A stretch of 54,768 bases of DNA from Candidatus Anaerobiospirillum pullicola (GCA_018884035.1 JAHLFE010000058.1:1-54768); one strand, 5' to 3'; shown: positions 19,212 to 29,582, counted from the stretch's first letter. Numbers and translations: made by a program. The notes: a model not told the origin generated them from the letters alone.

Positions 19212-20075
19212 ATGGCCTCTTCTATTCTGAGCCTCCCCAAGTTACGTATTTCGCCGCACAAGGTCATTAGTGCGCAGATCTACGACTTCCTGCGCAAACA
19301 CATCACCGAGACCAACATTACCCCTGGCACCATTCTTTCGGAAAACTCCCTCTCTAAGCACTTTAATGTCTCACGCCAGCCAGTACGTGAGGCTCTGATG
19401 CGCTTAAGCTACGAGGGCATGCTGCGTGTAATGCCACAACGTGGCTCAGTAGTCGAGCGTATCTCCGTAAGCGAGATCAGACAAACGGTCTTTGTGCGCA
19501 CTGCTATTGAAAAAGAGTGCGTGCTCAATATCACCAACCTCAAGCCCAAGGATCGTGAGGAGTGCCTGCTGCAGCTTGAACGCGTGCTGCAACAGCAAAA
19601 GCGCCTCTTGCAAGATGAGGAAGAAAAGGACATCCGTGCCGCCTATCTGCGCCTTGATGACCTCTTCCATGAGCGCTTATGTGCTATCTCTGGCACCAAC
19701 ATGGCGTGGAATACCATTCAGAGCCTAAAGGGCCAAATGGATCGTATCCGCTTTTTGACCTTTGATAAGGACGTGACGCCTCCAGAGACGGTAACCCACG
19801 AGCACGAGGAGATCTTTGCGCACTTAAAGACTGGGGATATGAAGCAGTGCTTAGTGCTGTTAAGCCAACACTTAAGCAACATCATTGACACGCAAAAGCC
19901 TATCATTCGTGCTTACAGCGATTGGTTTACCCCAGAGTCGCTCAACATGCTGCGCCGCGATGAAGCGGAAATGGCTGAGGTTAAGGATAAAAAGACCAAA
20001 GCTGAGGGCCATGGCAGTGTGGACAAACCAAAAGCCCGTGCTTCCCGCACCAGCGCCAAAAAAGACGCACAGTAA
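19212..20075 (+). CDS. FadR/FCD-subfamily GntR transcriptional regulator (paralogue 1)
   Basis: A 287-residue regulator. The N-terminal winged helix-turn-helix is at about residues 17-85 (GTILSENSLSKHFNVSRQPV, then REALMRLSYEGMLRVMPQRG). The C-terminal FCD helical effector domain contains the metal/ligand-site pattern LRLDDLFHERLC and later histidines (HEHEEIF, SQHLSN). A Lys/Ala-rich tail follows from about residue 250. The FCD group often controls sugar acid, carboxylate or fatty-acid genes. It is closely related to the second regulator at 51849-53057, which differs mainly by an insertion of about 125 residues. No target can be assigned: its neighbours are asnS and a broken acetyltransferase gene. 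Confidence 0.88.
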   Translation: MASSILSLPKLRISPHKVISAQIYDFLRKHITETNITPGTILSENSLSKHFNVSRQPVREALMRLSYEGMLRVMPQRGSVVERISVSEIRQTVFVRTAIEKECVLNITNLKPKDREECLLQLERVLQQQKRLLQDEEEKDIRAAYLRLDDLFHERLCAISGTNMAWNTIQSLKGQMDRIRFLTFDKDVTPPETVTHEHEEIFAHLKTGDMKQCLVLLSQHLSNIIDTQKPIIRAYSDWFTPESLNMLRRDEAEMAEVKDKKTKAEGHGSVDKPKARASRTSAKKDAQ

Positions 20076-20723
20076 GCTGCTCTTCCCCACTGCATCACAG
20101 CGCTATCCGCTGCCTACGACTGTGCTGCAGCTGTGCAGCTGATACACACCAGCCCCCACGTGACGCCAAAGATCGAGCGCATGGCGTCTGTGGTGGTAAC
20201 AGCGGCAGCAACAAATGGCAGCGCTGAAGACGAGACGTTGGCCCTTTACCCTCTCCCCAGCCTGTTCCTCTCTCCCATCCTGCCTCTTTCCTATCCCCTC
20301 AATCTGCCCCTTCACCACCATCGCTTCAGCAAATAGTCCACTCTAAGGTAAGTAACCTAAAAGCCCCAAGGGGTACAGGATATGGCGGTGGCAATGCCCT
20401 GTAAGTTGTGACCGCTAAGAGCCGAGTATACTCACCTCCTACCTTAAGCACTGCAGCGCTTTACCTGAACGATAGCCACAGTCTCTGCTCTCGCCATCAC
20501 GCTGTCTGCTGCTTTACTCTTGTAATGGCTTTTACTGTTCCACAGGAGCAAAGAGTTATACCCTAAGCCACGCCTGCCATGGGAACATACTGTTAAGCCC
20601 GCGCGTGCACGTGCATAACATCACAAAGAGCGGCTCTAATGGCAGTACCAACATTCCCTTATGCAGACATGGAGTGCACTGTTCATCGTGATCCGCAAGC
20701 GTACAGGGCAGCAGGCAGCAATC
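20076..20723. other. 648-bp spacer after gntR-1
   Basis: No gene, RNA gene or terminator could be supported. Several short frames on both strands lack signatures or ribosome-binding sites. Confidence 0.4.
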
Positions 20724-21333
20724 TTACTGCTGCTCACAGCACTGTGGTGGCACTAAGTACTTGTACTTATCTGCCTCAGTGATCTCCCGCAGCGGACGGC
20801 AAGGATTACCCACTGCTACCACACCCGAGGGGATGTCCCTATTGACCACCGAGCCCGCACCAATCACGACATTATCGCCAATGGTTACGCCAGGCAGAAC
20901 GCAGACGTTTGCGCCAATCCAGACATTGTTGCCAATGGTGATAGGGTAAGCGTACTCAAGCCCCTTGTTACGGGTTTCCGTATCCAGAGGGTGCCCCGCC
21001 GTAGTGAGAGTGACGTTACAGGCAATGAGTACATTGTTGCCAATGCGTACCTTGGCTGGATCGAGAATCACCAGATTGTGGTTAGCACCGAAGTTGTCGC
21101 CAATCTCGATTTGGTAGCCATAATCCACAAAGAAAGGAGCGGTGATAAAAGTGCTTTTGCCGTGCTTGCCTAAGATCTTGTCAAGCATCTCATGCTGCCG
21201 CTTAACGTCACTTGGGCGGGTGAGGTTGTTGTACTCAAAGCACAGATCCTTAACGCGCCCGCTCTTCTACAAACTCAGCTGTGCTCGGATCGTACAGGTA
21301 ACCGGTGTCACGCAACTTACGATTATTCTCCAT
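20724..21333 (-). pseudogene. Maltose/galactoside-type O-acetyltransferase, frameshifted
   Basis: A hexapeptide-repeat acetyl-CoA transferase of the Maa/LacA family, interrupted by one frameshift. The intact start is ATG at 21333, with GAGG 6 nt upstream; it reads MENNRKLRDTGYLYDPS to EERAR and hits TAA at 21250-21252. In another frame the protein continues at once as VKDLCFEYNNLTRPSDVKR, then DYGYQIEIGDNFGANHN, AGHPLDTETRNKGLEYAYPI and the left-handed beta-helix repeats IGNNVWIGANVCVLPGVTIG. The 610-nt span is one base over a multiple of three. A one-base insertion in the GGG, or loss of a CG pair, near 21253-21260 explains it. The downstream 154-codon frame lacks the N-terminal acceptor-binding region. 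A sequencing error is possible. Confidence 0.85.
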
Positions 21334-21936
21334 CTTCTGCCTCTTCCACCCAAGGTGATAGCCAATAGCACGTGCGCAGTGCAGTACAGTACTTATGGGT
21401 TGCTGCCTTAACCACAGCGGCAACACTACCTCAAGCCAAGCGCTAGAGGTTGCGCTCCTGCACCGAGTATTATAAGAAGCGTATCAGGCTAAAGCAGCCA
21501 CCACCTAAAATAGTGCTTACAGAGACAACCGACAATAACATGGGCACACCGCACCACTAATGGCCAGTAAAAGCCCTCACCTCCTCAAAGGCCCGCAAAA
21601 TCCACCATCTGCCTCTCTAAAGCCTACTGCTCCTATCCCTATCCCTATCCCCATCTTCATACTCGCATGCCTCTGTGCTTGCCCAAACACCGTAACACCT
21701 TACGTCAGACGCTCCTTGATGTTTGCCTGTGCCGTGCACTCTCGAGATAAGAGCTGGTGTATTTTTATTTTCACGTGAAACTAGAGACAAGGCTAAAGCA
21801 TAGCACATGGGCAGCTGGCCAATAAAAATGGCCCCCGCAGGAGCCACTTTTGAAAGTAGGTTCAAGACCTCACGCAGTGCTTGTGCAGTGCGCGGCGCTT
21901 TCTACCTTTGCTGTTGCGACAAGGCAGGTACTACGA
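21334..21936. other. 603-bp spacer between acetyltransferase and fabF
   Basis: It holds a short (CCTATC)3 hexamer repeat around 21631-21650 and the fabF terminator (21823-21851). No gene is supported. Confidence 0.45.
21823..21851 (-). terminator. Rho-independent terminator of fabF
   Basis: On the minus strand AAAAGTGGCTCC pairs with GGGGCCATTTTT (12 bp with G-U pairs) around a tight loop, and T-rich sequence follows. It is about 85 bp past the fabF stop and ends the fatty-acid cluster. Confidence 0.8.
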
Positions 21937-23187
21937 CTACTCTTCCCAGCGCTTGAAGATCACCGAGCCATTGGTGCCACCAAAGCCAAAGCTGTTGGAA
22001 ATGGCGTAAGCAATATCGAATTTCTGGCTCACGTTTGGCACTAAGTTGAAATCACCCACCTCTGGGTCTGGATTCTCCAGATTAATGGTTGGAGGGCAAA
22101 TCTGATCGCGTACTGCTAACACCGTCACAATCGCCTCAACTGCACCGGCAGCACCCAAGAGGTGACCAGTCATCGACTTGGTGGAGCTCATGGCCAGCGT
22201 CTTTGGCGCGTCACCAAAGATGCTCTTAGCAGCACGTAACTCGGAGATATCACCCACATGAGTCGAGGTGCCGTGAGCATTGATGTAATTGACCTGCTCT
22301 GGCTTAATGCCCGCATCATGGATGGCGTTTAACATCGAGCGACGGGCGCCATCACCATCCTCTGGAGTAGCGGTCATGTGGAAAGCATCGCCACTCATAC
22401 CAAAGCCCACAAACTCAGCGTAGATCTTAGCGCCGCGAGCCTTAGCATGCTCGTACTCCTCTAAAATCATCACGCCCGCACCGTCACCTAAGACGAAGCC
22501 GTCACGATCCTGATCCCATGGACGGGAGGCCTTGGTTGGCTCATCATTGCGGGTCGATAAAGCCTTAACGGCACTAAAACCACCAATACCCATTGGGGTC
22601 GAGGCCTTTTCCGCGCCACCGCATAACATGACGTCAGCATCGCCATAGGCAATTAAACGAGCTGATAAGCCAATGGCATGGGTGCCCGTGGCGCAAGCCG
22701 TAACCGTAGCGAGATTAGGGCCCTTTAAGCCCTTTAAGATGGAGAGGTGGCCTGAGACCATGTTGATGATGGTGGAAGGCACGAAGAATGGGCTGATACC
22801 ACGTGGGCCCTTTTGGGCTAAGCCATTGATATTCTGCTCAATGAGGCCTAAACCACCAATACCAGAACCCACCATCACGCCGATGCGCTCAGCATTCTCT
22901 GGAGTAACCTCTAAACCGGAATCATCTAAGGCCATTAAACCGGCGGCAATACCGTATTGGATGAAAGGATCCATCTTTCTCTCATCCTTACGGGAAATGC
23001 CAAAGTCAGCTGGGTTGAAATTCTTGACCAAGCCAGCGATTTTGACCGTAAAGGCGCTGGTGTCGAAGTGCTCAATGGTGGAAATGCCGCTTTGTCCAGA
23101 CAGTAAGGTCTTCCATGAATCTTCAGCGGTGTTACCCACTGGACTTAACATGCCCAGACCGGTCACTACTACCCTGCGCTTTTGCAC
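21937..23187 (-). CDS. fabF: 3-oxoacyl-ACP synthase II
   Basis: KAS II condenses malonyl-ACP with long acyl-ACPs and controls the palmitoleate to vaccenate step. The catalytic triad is intact: Cys165 in TACATGTH (E. coli Cys163), His in [11 protein letters not shown], and His in [13 protein letters not shown]. The C-terminal [15 protein letters not shown] block is also present. I start at GTG 23187, because GGAGG lies exactly 8 nt upstream; the in-frame GTG five codons earlier would overlap that site. This gives 416 residues (E. coli 413). It is the last gene of the cluster, 530 bp from acpP with a terminator-like hairpin between, so it may have its own promoter. Confidence 0.97.
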   Translation of the reverse strand: MQKRRVVVTGLGMLSPVGNTAEDSWKTLLSGQSGISTIEHFDTSAFTVKIAGLVKNFNPADFGISRKDERKMDPFIQYGIAAGLMALDDSGLEVTPENAERIGVMVGSGIGGLGLIEQNINGLAQKGPRGISPFFVPSTIINMVSGHLSILKGLKGPNLATVTACATGTHAIGLSARLIAYGDADVMLCGGAEKASTPMGIGGFSAVKALSTRNDEPTKASRPWDQDRDGFVLGDGAGVMILEEYEHAKARGAKIYAEFVGFGMSGDAFHMTATPEDGDGARRSMLNAIHDAGIKPEQVNYINAHGTSTHVGDISELRAAKSIFGDAPKTLAMSSTKSMTGHLLGAAGAVEAIVTVLAVRDQICPPTINLENPDPEVGDFNLVPNVSQKFDIAYAISNSFGFGGTNGSVIFKRWEE

Positions 23188-23717
23188 CGTAAATGCCTCC
23201 ACAAAAAGAAAATCGCAGCTGATGCTGAGTCACTCCTCAGATGCCTAAGCTACGCTAAACAAAGCTAAGCTCAATGACATGAAGAAATGACTGTACTTAC
23301 CACACTGCGGCCTCGGGAACAGCCAAAAGCCCTGAAGCTAACACCTCACCACGCATGCTCAAAACGACGCGAGTAGGCTGCAAGATCCCAAAGGAAAACA
23401 AAACTCTGTGCCCAAAAACAAAACAAGCAAGCCGAGGCTTGCTATGTGTACACGAAGACAGCAGTAAGCACCGTACTACGAACTCCTAAGGCACTAGTGT
23501 CCAGCGCCGCACAACGGCTTACGTTAAGGCACGCATGGCTTAAAAGAGGGGCAGTACTCATCACTGTCTTTGCAGGCACTCTAAGGTCTCTTACAGCTCC
23601 CTGCCCAAAGGCAAGGAGCTATCCTCGCACAGAGGAAAGATTAAGATGGCCTTAACGCAGCGTAAGCATCTTTAGGCCGCATGGCAACGCAAAGATGCCT
23701 ACTTACGCGCAACCAGC
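23188..23717. other. 530-bp spacer between acpP and fabF
   Basis: In E. coli these genes are almost adjacent. Here the gap holds two hairpins downstream of acpP: GCATCTTT/AAAGATGC around 23667-23696, and a T-tailed one at 23416-23443. The fabF promoter must lie here if transcription stops, but none was identified. Confidence 0.5.
23416..23443 (-). terminator. Terminator candidate between acpP and fabF
   Basis: On the minus strand AGCAAGCC and GGCTTGCT form a perfect 8-bp stem separated by 2 nt (in practice a slightly shorter stem with a larger loop), followed by TGTTTTGTTTTT. It would end the acpP transcript before fabF. Confidence 0.6.
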
Positions 23718-23960
23718 TTATTCTTGGTGAGCCTTGATGTAATCAATAGCAGCTTGGACGGTATTGATCTTCTCGGCTTCCTCGTCAGGGATCTCGGTCT
23801 CGAACTCTTCCTCAAGAGCCATGACCAACTCGACGGTGTCTAAGGAGTCAGCACCTAAGTCGTTCACGAAAGAGGCCTCAGGTTGGACGTCTTCTGGCTT
23901 AACGCCTAACATCTCAACGATAATATTCTTGACGCGTTCTTCGATGTTGTTATCGCTCAT
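23718..23960 (-). CDS. acpP: Acyl carrier protein
   Basis: An 80-residue acidic carrier of growing acyl chains. The 4'-phosphopantetheine attachment serine is Ser39 in [15 protein letters not shown], the canonical motif. Helices I, II and III align with E. coli AcpP (78 residues). The gene lies between fabG and fabF, the conserved position, but with spacers of about 600 and 530 bp. Only a weak GGG-type ribosome-binding site precedes the ATG, which is surprising for such an abundant protein. Confidence 0.98.
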   Translation of the reverse strand: MSDNNIEERVKNIIVEMLGVKPEDVQPEASFVNDLGADSLDTVELVMALEEEFETEIPDEEAEKINTVQAAIDYIKAHQE

Positions 23961-24556
23961 TTTTACCCATCAGAGTGCGCTAGCACTTCTGTCCTAAGTT
24001 GTGCACCGGCAAACTGCCCCACGCACTATCGAGGATAGGGCTGACACCGGACAAAAACCAATGATGAAACTGACTTCAGCGCTTTACGGCGCTGTGCTGT
24101 AAAGATAGCCGACCAAGCGATCATCACAGCAAGCCCCTTGGCGTTTAAAGTCAGGTGCTGAAGGCCTAGCACATGGCTCACCGGAAAAAGCCACTTTAGG
24201 TTGCGCGGCATCTTCCTTACTGATAGCGGAGCTAAGCACCGACAGGGACGCTGTCTAGCTCAGACTCAGGGCCCTCAGAGCATCTTAAGATAGATGCGCT
24301 CTAGCCCGCCGCAATCAGTCACAGATTATATACAAAGATCCCTAGCATTGGTAGTGAGCTAACGCGCAAAACGGCATGCACGCCACATTTTCAGCATGAT
24401 TAGAGGTAAAAAAAGCCAGAGCTCTCTCACCTCTAATACGCGCCAAGCTTGGGTTTAAGCGTCATGTCCACAGGGTAAGGGGCCGCGTACCTAACTACCT
24501 ACATACCTGCCTCAATTACTGCCTACTGCCTTGCGTAAGGATCTCTGTAGGCTTAG
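23961..24556. other. 596-bp spacer between fabG and acpP
   Basis: A 9-bp inverted repeat lies at 24399-24437, downstream of fabG. The remainder, including the 61-codon frame at 24026-24211, shows nothing recognisable. An acpP promoter is expected here; it was not pinned down. Confidence 0.45.
24399..24437 (-). terminator. Hairpin after fabG, possible terminator
   Basis: ATTAGAGGT and ACCTCTAAT form a perfect 9-bp stem. Inside the loop the minus strand has AGAGCTCT followed by GGC and seven T residues. It lies about 120 bp past the fabG stop. The T run is inside the outer stem, so the mechanism is uncertain. Confidence 0.45.
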
Positions 24557-25303
24557 TTAGACGCAGTACATACCGCCGTTCACGTCTAAGGTCGTGCCCG
24601 TGATATAGGCAGCGCCATCGGAGGCTAAGAACAGCACCGCATTAGCGATATCCTCGGCCTGGCCCATAGTCCCTAAAGGCACAGCCTTTAATAAGTTCTC
24701 CTTGACCTCGTCGCTTAACACCGCCGTCATATCGGTGGTGATAAAGCCTGGAGCCACGCAGTTGACGGTGACATTACGTGCCGCCAGCTCCTTAGCTAAG
24801 CTCTTAGAGAAGCCGATTAAACCAGCCTTAGCCGCTGCGTAGTTGCATTGGCCGACATTACCGGTCTCACCGACCACCGAGGTAATGTTAATGATGCGGC
24901 CCGCACGCTTTTTCATCATGCCGCGCATGCACAGCTGGCTTAACTTAGCCACAGCGCTTAAGTTGCAGGCGATAACGCTGTCCCAGTCAGTCTCTTTCAT
25001 GCGCATAAAGAGGGTATCGCGGGTGATACCAGCGTTGTTGACGAGGATGTCGACCGTACCACCGGCCTTTTCCTCAACGGCCTTGATGAAATCAGCAAAG
25101 GTCGCTGGCTCTAAGGAATTGAGCACCAGACCGTGGCCCTTACCTGCTAAGTACTCGGTAATTTGTGCTGCACCTTGCTCAGAGGTAGCAGTACCGATAA
25201 CGGTAGCACCGCCTTGAGCAAAGCTCTGGGCAATGGCCTTACCGATACCACGGCTGGCACCGGTGACTAAGACCACCTTGCCGGTAAAGTCTAAAGAAAA
25301 CAT
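24557..25303 (-). CDS. fabG: 3-oxoacyl-ACP reductase
   Basis: An NADPH-dependent short-chain dehydrogenase performing the first reduction of the elongation cycle. The cofactor motif TGASRGIG is at residues 14-21 and NNAG (in ILVNNAGITRD) follows. The catalytic Ser (ITSVVGETG) and Tyr-x-x-x-Lys (NYAAAKAG) are present. The start is ATG 25303 with GGAG 7 nt upstream; the longer frame adds 12 residues without support. The 248 residues compare with 244 in E. coli. It follows fabD after about 225 bp. Confidence 0.97.
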   Translation of the reverse strand: MFSLDFTGKVVLVTGASRGIGKAIAQSFAQGGATVIGTATSEQGAAQITEYLAGKGHGLVLNSLEPATFADFIKAVEEKAGGTVDILVNNAGITRDTLFMRMKETDWDSVIACNLSAVAKLSQLCMRGMMKKRAGRIINITSVVGETGNVGQCNYAAAKAGLIGFSKSLAKELAARNVTVNCVAPGFITTDMTAVLSDEVKENLLKAVPLGTMGQAEDIANAVLFLASDGAAYITGTTLDVNGGMYCV

Positions 25304-25528
25304 AGCATCACTCCACAGAGAAAACGGTTGCAAGGGCAAGCTGCCTACACTACAAGCGGCGCCAGCGCCTCAGACAGCAGTAACAACAAACAGAGAGCAG
25401 CTCACTTTACTCACGCAGGAGCGCATACTTAACGCAGCACCTCAGCTTGAGGTTGGTTCTACCTCGTAAGAGGCGCTACAGCGCCTTGTGGATGAGTCTT
25501 TGAGCTTTTATCCTCTCCTCATTAGTGC

Positions 25529-26500
25529 CTATTGCAGCACGCTCTGCACATTAGCGAGATCATCAGCAGAAGCCACGTTAGCTAACTTTAAGCTCTTGTC
25601 GATCTTGCGGTTTAAGCCGGTTAAAACCTTACCTGGGCCCACCTCAAGCAGCGCCTCGATGCCAGCGGCCTTCATGTTCTGCACAGTCTCAGTCCAGCGC
25701 ACGGAGCCCACTAACTGACGCACTAAGCAGTCTACGACGTCATCTTTAGAGGTGACTGGGGTAGCGAGCACGTTGGCATAGACCTGCAGCTTAGCCTCAC
25801 TAATGGTGATCTCTGCTAAGGCCTCTTTTAACTTGTCAGCAGCGCTTTGCATCATTGGGCAGTGCGATGGTACCGACACCGCTAAAGGCACGCAGCGACG
25901 TGCCCCTTTTTCCTTAAAGAACTCACCCGCGCGTTGCACCGCATCCTTAGCACCGGAGATCACGACCTGACCAGGGCTATTGAAGTTAGCGGCCCACACG
26001 CCATTGTCTGGAGTGCTGATTTCAGCGCAGCCTGCGACCACGTCCGCATCAGCTAAGCCTAAGATGGCCATCATGGCACCGGTGCCAGCTGGCACCGCAG
26101 CCTGCATCAGCTGACCACGTAAGCGCACTAAGCGCACGCCATCAGCAAAAGGCAGAGCCTCAGCGGCCACTAAAGCGCTGTACTCACCTAAGGAGTGACC
26201 GGCGCAAGCGGTTGGCACGTACTCTGGGAACTGAGCACGCAGCGCGCGGTAAGCAGCGATCGAAGCAGTTAAGATCGCTGGCTGGGTAACTTCGGTCTGA
26301 TTGAGCTTGTCTTCAGGGCCGTTTAACACCACGTCCTGTAAGTCGTAACCTAAAGCTTCATTGGCCTCGGCAAAGGTCTGAGCGACTTGTGGGTTAGACA
26401 TAAAGTCACGCAGCATACCCACTGACTGGGAGCCTTGACCTGGAAAGACTACAGCAAAAGGCTTAATGGCTACGCTCTGAACTGATTCCCCTGTACTCAC
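25529..26500 (-). CDS. fabD: Malonyl-CoA:ACP transacylase
   Basis: FabD transfers malonyl groups from CoA to ACP. The oxyanion motif VVFPGQGSQSVGM is near residue 17, and the nucleophile elbow GHSLGEYSA has Ser103 (E. coli Ser92). The catalytic His lies in SVPSHCPMM. The start is GTG 26500, supported by GGGAGGAG with 5-6 nt spacing, giving 323 residues with an N-terminal extension of about 10 over E. coli. It lies between fabH and fabG in the standard order, with an 825-bp gap to fabH. Confidence 0.97.
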   Translation of the reverse strand: MSTGESVQSVAIKPFAVVFPGQGSQSVGMLRDFMSNPQVAQTFAEANEALGYDLQDVVLNGPEDKLNQTEVTQPAILTASIAAYRALRAQFPEYVPTACAGHSLGEYSALVAAEALPFADGVRLVRLRGQLMQAAVPAGTGAMMAILGLADADVVAGCAEISTPDNGVWAANFNSPGQVVISGAKDAVQRAGEFFKEKGARRCVPLAVSVPSHCPMMQSAADKLKEALAEITISEAKLQVYANVLATPVTSKDDVVDCLVRQLVGSVRWTETVQNMKAAGIEALLEVGPGKVLTGLNRKIDKSLKLANVASADDLANVQSVLQ

Positions 26501-27325
26501 AGGCTCCTCCCTAGGCTGTCAGTGACAGCATTAATGAAACGAAAACTAAAGAAAGTGGCGGCAGTATAGGAAGCGGCGCCAACTGAGAAAACTGTGTACG
26601 CGGCGGCAGGAAGCTATCTTGAGCAGCAAGTGGCGGGTGATGATCGAGGCAGAGCTTGAGATCAGGGCAGGTGGATAGGCCCGTTTCTCAAACTTACCCC
26701 TAAGCTCACGAGGCTATCTCATCTCACCGCGCTCGCAACTGCCTCATTAATCTGTAATTGCTGTGCGCATGGGGCGGTCTAGCACCGGATGCAGCTAACA
26801 GCAAACCACGCAGGTAAAGCCAAGAAACTCGAGACGGCTACACTACATCAAGAGGCTACCTGCAGAGTCACATGATGGCCCGCAGGGACAACGTCACCTC
26901 GACGTCTAACGCTAAGCAAGAGCAACATGCAGGACAGCGGCAGCGGACGGTGCTGTAGTGCAGCTCAGAGCGGTGTACCCCTAGGGGTTGCCTCCTTAGA
27001 GGCTGTGCCGATAAGGTGCTTGTGGACGACATTGAGGCGGAGCAGCACCCTTCTCCACTGCACGCTTCCCCCTGTTTACGGGACAGGAGCTGCGCAGCTC
27101 TTGGTGTTCTCTCGGTCTACCGGCTCGCAAAGCAGCAGTACCATCTTTAGTATTAGTCACAGCAACCACTTGCTGCGACACACAGTGGCAAGGTGGCAAA
27201 AGAATAGCCTTGATATGCAGCTGCTGCTGTAACGCCTGCGGTGCCCTTTCCATAGCCCCAGAGAACAAACAAAGGCCAGAGGCAAAAAAACCACGACTCT
27301 GAGCGCCTCCGCGTAGGACTTGTGC
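26501..27325. other. 825-bp spacer between fabH and fabD
   Basis: Unusually long for a cluster normally packed as one operon. No gene is supported; the frames at 26927-27232 and 26996-27268 overlap each other on opposite strands and have no signature. A T7 run on the minus strand (about 27284-27290) follows fabH, but I could not fold a convincing stem with it. Confidence 0.45.
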
Positions 27326-28282
27326 TTAGTAGCGAATTAAAGCCGAGCCCCAGACAAAGCCACCACCAAAGGACTCCAACAGGAGCTTATCGCCACGCTT
27401 AATGCGGCCCTGTCTGATGCCCTCATCTAAAGCTAAAGGTACCGATGCCGCCGAGGTGTTGCCCTGCTTATCTAAGGTCACAATCACCTGCGACATATCC
27501 AGCTTTAACTTACGCGCGGTAGCAGTAATGATGCGTAAATTAGCCTGATGTGGCACTAAGAAATCGAGATCGCCTGCCTCTAAGCCCGCCAGCTCTAAGG
27601 TCTCATTTACGAGCTTAGCTAAGACCGTAACGGCATGCTTAAAGACGTCGTTACCTTTCATATAGAGGTAACAATTGGAGTTATCAGCAACGCCACGCTT
27701 GGGGAAAGGTAAGCGTAGTAAATCACCACGGCTCGGATCAGAGGAGAGCTTAATGGCAAGCGTGCCTTGCTCGTCAGAGGCTCCTAAGATGCAGGCACCA
27801 GCACCATCACCAAAGAGAATAATGGTAGTGCGATCAGCAGGATCACAGGCTTGCGCGAGTGTATCGGCGCCCACAACTAAAACATTTTTAGCCTGACCTG
27901 CGATAATCATGTTGTGGGCAACGCTGTAGGCGTAACTAAAACCGGCGCAGGCAGCCGCAACGTCAAACGCGATGACGTCATTTAAACCTAAGCCTAAAGC
28001 AATTTCACAAGCTGTAGAAGGGAAGGCATTAGCTGAAGAGGTCGTAGCGCAGATCACCGCATCAAGCTCACTTGCAGTCATAGCGGCTGCCTCCAGAGCT
28101 TGTAAGGCTGCTTGCACGCCCATAAAAGCTGGGGTCTCCTCTGCAGAAGCAATGCGGCGCTCGCGGATACCCGTGCGCTCGACGATCCACGTATCAGAGG
28201 TTTCCACCATCTGTTCTAAGTCAGCGTTAGTTCTCACTTGCTGTGGCAAGTAGCCGCCAGTGCCTAAAATTCTGCTATACAA
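27326..28282 (-). CDS. fabH: 3-oxoacyl-ACP synthase III
   Basis: KAS III starts chain growth by condensing acetyl-CoA with malonyl-ACP. I place the start at TTG 28282, so the protein begins [13 protein letters not shown] and aligns residue by residue with E. coli FabH (MYTKIIGTG). It has 318 residues against 317, with the active Cys at the same number, Cys112 in [10 protein letters not shown]. The His (VPHQANLRI) and Asn (GNTSAASVP) complete the triad. A GGGTGG stretch about 9 nt upstream may act as ribosome-binding site. The nearest ATG would add 12 unsupported residues. plsX ends 100 bp upstream. Confidence 0.95.
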   Translation of the reverse strand: MYSRILGTGGYLPQQVRTNADLEQMVETSDTWIVERTGIRERRIASAEETPAFMGVQAALQALEAAAMTASELDAVICATTSSANAFPSTACEIALGLGLNDVIAFDVAAACAGFSYAYSVAHNMIIAGQAKNVLVVGADTLAQACDPADRTTIILFGDGAGACILGASDEQGTLAIKLSSDPSRGDLLRLPFPKRGVADNSNCYLYMKGNDVFKHAVTVLAKLVNETLELAGLEAGDLDFLVPHQANLRIITATARKLKLDMSQVIVTLDKQGNTSAASVPLALDEGIRQGRIKRGDKLLLESFGGGFVWGSALIRY

Positions 28283-28382
28283 AATGACTTTCCACCCTAA
28301 AACAGCGCCAAAACCCAAGACCTAAACTGCAAATTTTGCCATAAAATAGCCGTTTTTGATAGTGCCTGCGACAAAAAAGCGG

Positions 28383-29582
28383 TTAGTCCTTGCTCAAGCG
28401 GCGTTGCATATTCTCCGCAAGTGACGCCTGCGCCGCCCGTGCGGCCTCAACCACAGCGACAGCAAAGGCCTCAACACCGGCGCTGGCATGGGACTTTACG
28501 ACCACGCCATTGACACCTAAGAGCACCGAGCCATTGTACTGCCATGGCAGCAGCCACTCTGGGCGCGCCATCTTGCTAAAGAAGCGCTTCATGCCCCCAC
28601 TAGAGCCGTAGATATCTGCCACGCCCTCGGCAGCCTTTAAGGCGACGTTGCCGGTAAAGCCGTCGGTGACAATGACATCGGCATCGTTACGGAAGATGCG
28701 GTTACCTTCGATAAAGCCCACATATTGTAATGAGCGATCTTGCTCAATGTACTCGCGAGCTTGCTGCACTAAGGCATTGCCCTTACCCAACTCAGTACCC
28801 ACATTTAAGATGGCTACACGTGGGCTTGGCAACTCTAAGGAGATCTGAGCGCACTCGGAGCCTAAGCAGGCAAAATCATAGAGATCGCTAGGCGTGCACG
28901 TGGCGTTAGCGCCCAAATCCAGCATCAGGGCAAAGCGCTGTGGGCCGACAGGAATACGGGCCGAGAAGCAAGGACGCACGGCTCCTCCACGGATAAAGGC
29001 GGCCGCTCCTTTGGCGCTTAAGCCCAGCTGCATGGCAATGCGCTCTTTATGCTCCATGCGCCGCTCAGAGAGGTGCTGCACACCTAAGATATGACGGGCG
29101 ACACACACTAAGGGGCCGGTACCACCACTTGAGATCATGGAGTCGGCCTCGCCGCTTTGCACGCAGAGCATAGCTTGCACCATAGCGGCATTGCGGTAGT
29201 ACTTAAGCACATCGCGTGGGCTCTCATCTTGAGGGATGGTCTGCTGCGCCATGCGGAATTGATAGCGATCTTCTTTGATACCGGCTTTAGCCAGATCGTG
29301 CTCTAATTGGGACGCGCCAAAGATGATGAGATCCAGTTGTGGGTACATGGCCATGGCAAAGCGCACGGCATCGACAACGGCACGGGTATTTTGGTTATCA
29401 CCACCGGTACCATCTAAGGCGACGCAAGCACGGGAGCCACGACGGGCTCGGCCTTGGGCTTGAGCCTGCGTATTGGCTTGAGCTTTGGCCCGAGAGCGGG
29501 AGTTTGGGGCTACTGAGGTCACAGCAGCGTCTACTTCCCATGCTGCTGAATCCTGCGCTGGCGCCTTTGAATCTGGGGACAT
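28383..29582 (-). CDS. plsX: Phosphate acyltransferase PlsX
   Basis: PlsX makes acyl-phosphate from acyl-ACP, feeding PlsY in glycerolipid synthesis. Recognisable blocks are SGGTGPLVCVARHILG (family SAGNTGALM), LMLDLGANATCTPSDLYDFACLG, VTDGFTGNVALKAAEGVA and NGSVLLGVNGVVVKSHASA. The N-terminus has an extra Ala/Gln/Arg-rich stretch of about 50 residues with no start codon at its end. The family motif Asp-x-Met-Gly-Gly-Asp appears as LDGTGGD, and the PSQAIR-type segment reads SPRDVLKYY. The only visible ribosome-binding site (AAGGA) is 13 nt away. The protein is clearly PlsX but diverged in its first third. Confidence 0.92.
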   Translation of the reverse strand: MSPDSKAPAQDSAAWEVDAAVTSVAPNSRSRAKAQANTQAQAQGRARRGSRACVALDGTGGDNQNTRAVVDAVRFAMAMYPQLDLIIFGASQLEHDLAKAGIKEDRYQFRMAQQTIPQDESPRDVLKYYRNAAMVQAMLCVQSGEADSMISSGGTGPLVCVARHILGVQHLSERRMEHKERIAMQLGLSAKGAAAFIRGGAVRPCFSARIPVGPQRFALMLDLGANATCTPSDLYDFACLGSECAQISLELPSPRVAILNVGTELGKGNALVQQAREYIEQDRSLQYVGFIEGNRIFRNDADVIVTDGFTGNVALKAAEGVADIYGSSGGMKRFFSKMARPEWLLPWQYNGSVLLGVNGVVVKSHASAGVEAFAVAVVEAARAAQASLAENMQRRLSKD

